A DNA stretch of 64,000 nt from an uncultured Prevotellaceae bacterium (GTDB taxonomy: Bacteria > Bacteroidota > Bacteroidia > Bacteroidales > Bacteroidaceae). Shown here piece by piece: positions 60,665-64,000 of this stretch. The position numbers and the translations under genes were made by a program. Location of the stretch: assembly GCA_900314655.1 (NCBI GenBank), contig OMWC01000008.1, positions 62,001 to 126,000 of the forward strand, in the 5' to 3' direction. The stretch's first letter is position 1. The number at the start of each line of letters is the position of its first letter. The notes below the pieces were generated by a model, which made no database searches, was not told the origin of the DNA, and was given only the letters and a program-made list of their open reading frames with translations.

Positions 60665-61497
60665 TGATCAACGAAGTCCAGCATATAGTATATAAGGTAC
60701 GCGATGTGGCTCCCTATATCAACTGGCCTTATTTTGACTACGCCTGGGGCGTGGGCAGCAAGGGTGTTGATGAGCGTAGGAAGATTCGCAAGGATGCCTC
60801 TGCTCTGCTGGATGAACTCGATGGTTCCTATCAGACGCATGCCCTCTTCGGAATCTTCGTTGCCAATAGTGATGGCGATGACCTCCTGCTGGGAGAAGTG
60901 CGTATTCCGATGCTCCGTCAGCAAAGGCCTTCCCGTAAAGGGCAGCCTTGCCTGTGTCTGGCTGATTTTGTGCGTCCGCTCGCTTCCGGCAAGCAAGATG
61001 AAGTGGGTGTTTTTGCCACTACCGTAGATAGTGCCTTGGAGCACGACTTTTCCGGCAGTGATCCTTATCGCAAGATGTTGGTGCAGACCGTAGCCGACCG
61101 GCTTGCTGAGGCCACGGCCGAGAAGATGCATCAGGAAGTGCGCATCCGCTATTGGGGATATGCTCCCGATGAACGTCTTTCTATACAGCAACTCCATATT
61201 GAAGCCTTTCAGGGCATCCGTCCTGCCGTAGGTTATCCCTCTCTGCCCGATACCAGCATCAACTTCATCCTTTCCGATTTGCTGGATATGAAACAGGTGG
61301 GCATCCGTCTGACGGAGAGCGGAATGATGACACCTCATGCTTCGGTGTGTGGTTTTATGTTTGCTCATCCCAAGGCCCGCTATTTCGATTTGGGAAAGAT
61401 TGGCGAAGACCAGCTTCGCGACTATGCTCGCCGTCGTGGCGTTCCCGTGGAACTGATGCGCCGTTTTCTTGCTAACAGTCTTCTGAAAAACTCGTAA
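60664..61497 (+). CDS. Stand-alone B12-dependent methionine synthase activation domain protein
   Basis: A 277-aa protein whose residues from about 95 to 260 match the AdoMet-binding reactivation domain at the end of MetH: ADRLAEATAEKMHQEVRIRY, RPAVGYPSLPDTS, VGIRLTESGMMTPHASVCG and FAHPKARYFDLGKI. It would help re-methylate cobalamin on a MetH lacking this domain, encoded elsewhere. The N-terminal 95 residues correspond to the lead part of the domain. Start ATG 60664; a GTG three bases earlier is possible. Confidence 0.85.
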   Translation: MINEVQHIVYKVRDVAPYINWPYFDYAWGVGSKGVDERRKIRKDASALLDELDGSYQTHALFGIFVANSDGDDLLLGEVRIPMLRQQRPSRKGQPCLCLADFVRPLASGKQDEVGVFATTVDSALEHDFSGSDPYRKMLVQTVADRLAEATAEKMHQEVRIRYWGYAPDERLSIQQLHIEAFQGIRPAVGYPSLPDTSINFILSDLLDMKQVGIRLTESGMMTPHASVCGFMFAHPKARYFDLGKIGEDQLRDYARRRGVPVELMRRFLANSLLKNS

Positions 61498-61515
61498 CTC
61501 CTAATTCCTGACTCT

Positions 61516-62673
61516 ATGATTTTAAAAATCCTCCCCATACTGTTGATTCTCATCCTGTTGCCGGATTTCTATATTTACCGTCATTATATGTGTCGGCGCA
61601 AGGATTTCACCCGCACGAAGCGCATCCTTTGGTGGATACCTTCGGCATTGATGCTGCTTTTCACCTTCTGGATGGCATTGCTGAGAACGTTTGCCCCCAC
61701 GGATAGCCGCATTCTCTTTGTCTATCTCCTGCTGTTAAGCATTCTGGTCGTGCCCAAGGTTGTCTATGCTATCTGTTCGGCCATCGGACTCGGTTATTGC
61801 CGGATGGTTCATTCCCGTCGCAACTATGGCAATCTGATAGGCTTTTTCCTGTCGCTTTTTTTGCTCTATGTGGCAATCTACGGTTTTTTCATTGGCCCAC
61901 GGCGGTTCACCGTACGTCAGGAAGAATTTGTCTCGAAGGAACTCCCGAAGTCGTTCGATGGCTACCGCATCGTGCAGTTCACGGATGCACATGTGGGGAG
62001 TATCCCTAAGAGTTTACTCAAGAAAGCCGTTGACAGCATCAACGCCCAAAAGCCTGATATGATTATCTTCACGGGTGACCTGCAGAACATTCAGCCCGAC
62101 GAGTTGGATGCTGCGATGCCCATCCTCAGCCAGTTGAAGGCAAAAGACGGAGTGCTCAGTATTCTAGGCAATCACGACTATTCCTTCTATCTGAATGCAG
62201 ATTATGCCACGTCTGCCCTCAATGAGGCGAAGATGAAGCAGAAACAGCATGACATGGGTTGGCGCCTGCTGCTCAATGAGAATGTGAACGTGAAGAGGAA
62301 TGGAGAGAAAATCTTCTTTGCCGGTATGGAAAACGAAAGCAAGAAGCCCGAACAGACCCGAAGCGACCTGCAGAAGACGATGGCCGGCATTCCCAAAGAT
62401 GCCTTTGTCGTGATGCTCCAGCATGATCCTACGGCCTGGAGGCGAACCATTCTTCCTAAGACGGAAGCACAGCTAACGCTCAGCGGACATACCCACGGCG
62501 GACAGTTGGAACTCTTCGGATGGACTCCCGTGGCTTTGACGTATGATGAGTATGGCGGTCATTATCAGGAGAATAAGCGCGCTCTGCTGGTCAGCACAGG
62601 TTTGGGCGGGCTCGTTCCTTTCCGTTTCGGCGTGATTCCTGAGATTGTGGTCATCACACTCCGCAACCGTTAG
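61516..62673 (+). CDS. Membrane-anchored metallophosphoesterase
   Basis: A 385-aa protein with four membrane helices in the first 130 residues, followed by a calcineurin-like phosphoesterase domain: QFTDAHVGS (Asp-His), ITFTGDLQN-like IIFTGDLQN, ILGNHDYSF, MLQHDPTAW and LSGHTHGGQ. All metal ligands are present. YkuE/YaeI-like; related enzymes include the LpxG/LpxH group that cleaves UDP-diacylglucosamine, but the substrate is not evident. Confidence 0.9.
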   Translation: MILKILPILLILILLPDFYIYRHYMCRRKDFTRTKRILWWIPSALMLLFTFWMALLRTFAPTDSRILFVYLLLLSILVVPKVVYAICSAIGLGYCRMVHSRRNYGNLIGFFLSLFLLYVAIYGFFIGPRRFTVRQEEFVSKELPKSFDGYRIVQFTDAHVGSIPKSLLKKAVDSINAQKPDMIIFTGDLQNIQPDELDAAMPILSQLKAKDGVLSILGNHDYSFYLNADYATSALNEAKMKQKQHDMGWRLLLNENVNVKRNGEKIFFAGMENESKKPEQTRSDLQKTMAGIPKDAFVVMLQHDPTAWRRTILPKTEAQLTLSGHTHGGQLELFGWTPVALTYDEYGGHYQENKRALLVSTGLGGLVPFRFGVIPEIVVITLRNR

Positions 62674-62698
62674 TTTTTTGTTAAAAGTTGACTATTTG

Positions 62699-62730
62699 TT
62701 TGGGAATGTCATTCTTTTGCCTTACCTTTG
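62699..62730 (+). promoter_or_regulatory. Promoter of tRNA-Val
   Basis: TTTG (62699-62702), 20 bases, TACCTTTG (62723-62730), 16 bases before the tRNA. Confidence 0.85.
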
Positions 62731-62746
62731 CAACCCTAAACCACTC

Positions 62747-62821
62747 GTTCTGCTAGCTCAGCTGGTTTAGAGCGCCGCCTTGACAGGGCGGAGGTCACTG
62801 GTTCGAACCCAGTGCAGAACA
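62747..62821 (+). tRNA. tRNA-Val (anticodon GAC)
   Basis: 75 bases, no encoded CCA. Acceptor GTTCTGC/GCAGAAC, anticodon stem CCGCC/GGCGG with loop TTGACAG, T arm ACTGG TTCGAAC CCAGT, discriminator A. Confidence 0.97.
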
Positions 62822-62825
62822 CACA

Positions 62826-62855
62826 AAAAAGCACCTCATGGAGAGGTGCTTTTTG
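62826..62855 (+). terminator. Terminator of tRNA-Val
   Basis: AAAAA GCACCTC, ATGGA, GAGGTGC TTTTTG: strong stem with A- and T-tracts on the two sides. Confidence 0.93.
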
Positions 62856-62868
62856 TATTTGTCTATTC

Positions 62869-62903
62869 TCCCCTCCCTACGGGGGAGGGGTAGGGGGAGA
62901 GGC
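62869..62903. repeat. GC-rich palindromic element before plsC end
   Basis: CTCCCCTCCCTACGGGGGAG and GGGTAGGGGGAGAGG. Same family, 6 bases beyond the plsC stop. Confidence 0.75.
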
Positions 62904-62908
62904 TTCCT

Positions 62909-63670
62909 TTATTGGTCCGGGTTCTCCTCATATCCCTGCAGTTCCGGGGGCAGTGCCGACATGATAGTCTGATAACTCTCATCCATCGCATGCTTCACAT
63001 TCTCGGGCCCCTGACCAATGGGAGGGATGGGCTTGTGGATGGTTAGACTTAGCGGATGCCAGATAGCGAAGTGCCAGTCGCGCGTGCGCGGCATCACGTT
63101 GATACTGCCGTTGATAGTCAGTGGCACTACGGGCAGCTGTAGTTCATCGGCCAGCATAAAAGCCCCACGGCGGAAGTTGCCCATGTGTCCCGTGAAAGAG
63201 CGGGCTCCTTCAGGGAACACAGTCAGCGAGATGCCGTCTTTCAGTATCTCTCGCGCCTGATCGTAGCTGGCCTTTATCTTCTTGGCTCCCCGTTTGTCGA
63301 TGAATATCTGGTGGCTCTTGCGGCAGGCATAGCCCACAAACGGAATCTTACCAATCTGATATTTCATCATCCATTTGAAGTTGCGGTGCAGGAATCCGAA
63401 GACGAGGAAGATGTCGAAAGCTCCCTGATGGTTGGCCACAAACACATACGACTGACCTTCCTGTAGGTTTTCGCGTCCCTCCACCTTGACCGGCAGCAAC
63501 AGAATGCGACAGATGAAAGCTCCCCACCACTGTCCGGGATAATAACCCCAGAAGTGCGGATTGCCGATGGCCGTACCCACGCTCACCGTGATTGCCGTCA
63601 GTATCGTGGCAATCACAATCAGCGGAATGGCTATAAACAACTGATATATCCTATATAATAAGGTAACCAT
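62909..63670 (-). CDS. plsC: 1-Acyl-sn-glycerol-3-phosphate acyltransferase
   Basis: A 253-aa membrane acyltransferase making phosphatidic acid. Catalytic NHQGAFD (HX4D), FPEGARSFTG and LPVVPLTINGS are the standard PlsC blocks; an N-terminal helix IYQLFIAIPLIVIATILTA anchors it. ATG 63670 is chosen; the frame extends upstream only through a GC-rich palindromic element. Confidence 0.93.
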   Translation of the reverse strand: MVTLLYRIYQLFIAIPLIVIATILTAITVSVGTAIGNPHFWGYYPGQWWGAFICRILLLPVKVEGRENLQEGQSYVFVANHQGAFDIFLVFGFLHRNFKWMMKYQIGKIPFVGYACRKSHQIFIDKRGAKKIKASYDQAREILKDGISLTVFPEGARSFTGHMGNFRRGAFMLADELQLPVVPLTINGSINVMPRTRDWHFAIWHPLSLTIHKPIPPIGQGPENVKHAMDESYQTIMSALPPELQGYEENPDQ

Positions 63671-63682
63671 AATTCTAAATTT

Positions 63683-63762
63683 AACCCCCTCCATCCTCCC
63701 CGAGGGGAGGCATACAGAGCGGGGAATTAGGTTCTCCCCCTCGGGGGAGTTAGAGAGGGGTT
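63683..63762. repeat. GC-rich palindromic element between plsC and the glycosyltransferase
   Basis: 80-base two-hairpin element: AACCCCCTCC at one end and GAGAGGGGTT at the other, with CCTCCCCGAGGGGAGG and CTCCCCCTCGGGGGAG inside. It contains the stop of the glycosyltransferase gene. Confidence 0.85.
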
Positions 63763-64000
63763 GGATACTTCCTGAACCATCCATCCCAGCGCAGGCGCAT
63801 CACGCCGAAGAAAGCCTCGCTGAAGATGCCACCGCTCATCTTGCTGGTTCCTTCGCGACGGTTCACGAAGATGACGGGCACCTCCTTGATCTTGAAGCCA
63901 ATCTTGTAGGCCGTGTATTTCATCTCTATCTGGAAGGCATAGCCTTTGAAGCGGATCTTGTCCAGTTCGATGGTCTGCAACACGCGGCGCTTGTAGCACT
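63750..64000 (-). CDS. Family 2 glycosyltransferase (polyprenyl-phosphate mannosyltransferase-like), C-terminal end, cut by window edge
   Basis: The last 83 codons of a dolichyl/polyprenyl-phosphate sugar transferase: YKRRVLQTIELDKIR, GFKIKEVPVIFVNRREGTSK and MSGGIFSEAFFGVMRLRW match the end of Dpm1-like GT2 enzymes, which transfer mannose or another sugar to a lipid carrier on the cytoplasmic face. The last residues (KYPTPL) and stop are within a GC-rich palindromic element. The catalytic DxD region is outside the window. Same direction as plsC, which follows at 80 bases. Confidence 0.85.
   Translation of the reverse strand, partial: CYKRRVLQTIELDKIRFKGYAFQIEMKYTAYKIGFKIKEVPVIFVNRREGTSKMSGGIFSEAFFGVMRLRWDGWFRKYPTPL

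Overview
The window is a piece of chromosome from a Prevotella-like member of the Bacteroidota. This rests on gene content and on the promoters: at least a dozen start sites show TTTG, 20 bases, then TAnnTTTG, the Bacteroidota sigma-ABfr pattern, on both strands. Other markers are split glycine decarboxylase genes, a long NusB, a DUF5606 protein, a Bacteroidota LptD-like barrel, DUF3244 and DUF6443/RHS proteins, and a possible type IX secretion (T9SS) C-terminal domain. No rRNA, transposase, prophage or CRISPR array was seen.

Layout. 1-4332 (minus): glycine cleavage operon lplA-gcvT-gcvH-gcvPA-gcvPB. 4545-5480: EamA transporter. 5586-13633: menaquinone cluster (thioesterase, menF, menD; then mgtC on the other strand and an SDR oxidoreductase; then menB, menC, menE). 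13717-20422: aroB, a large outer-membrane barrel protein, purN, and rplY-pth-hslR. 20657-25348: nusB, yajC, ybbR-like, coaE fused to DUF5606, and two deoxynucleoside kinases. 25431-25914: a 484-bp non-coding inverted-repeat element. 26138-38681: hsp20, CaCA antiporter, thioredoxin-like lipoprotein, queF, lipoprotein, carboxyltransferase, HD hydrolase, LptD-like protein, CPA2 antiporter, pepT. 38740-52470: accessory region with a broken TPR/HTH regulator, a DUF3244 protein, two large RHS proteins, and a row of displaced toxin tips with candidate immunity genes. 52471-53458: gene desert with 22-bp repeats. 53459-64000: second EamA transporter, tRNA-Arg with a duplicated 3' end, asnA, dnaX, ftsB-like gene through pyrC, stand-alone MetH activation domain, metallophosphoesterase, tRNA-Val, plsC, and the end of a glycosyltransferase.

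Most interesting points. (1) The RHS locus (41015-50904) looks like a polymorphic toxin system with one expressed lipase-like tip and at least two displaced toxin/immunity modules; a 64-bp identical segment could allow tip switching. (2) GC-rich palindromic elements lie inside coding sequence: one in frame in menE, others forming the C-termini of MenC, a deoxynucleoside kinase and a glycosyltransferase, in the manner of Rickettsia palindromic elements. (3) A roughly 75-bp repeat carrying a complete promoter is dispersed upstream of three unrelated genes, in tandem at one. (4) Two arrays of 22-bp units, a heptanucleotide tract in menD, a coaE-DUF5606 fusion and a tRNA 3'-end duplication also merit a check.

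All calls come from reading the sequence and from family knowledge; no database search was made.
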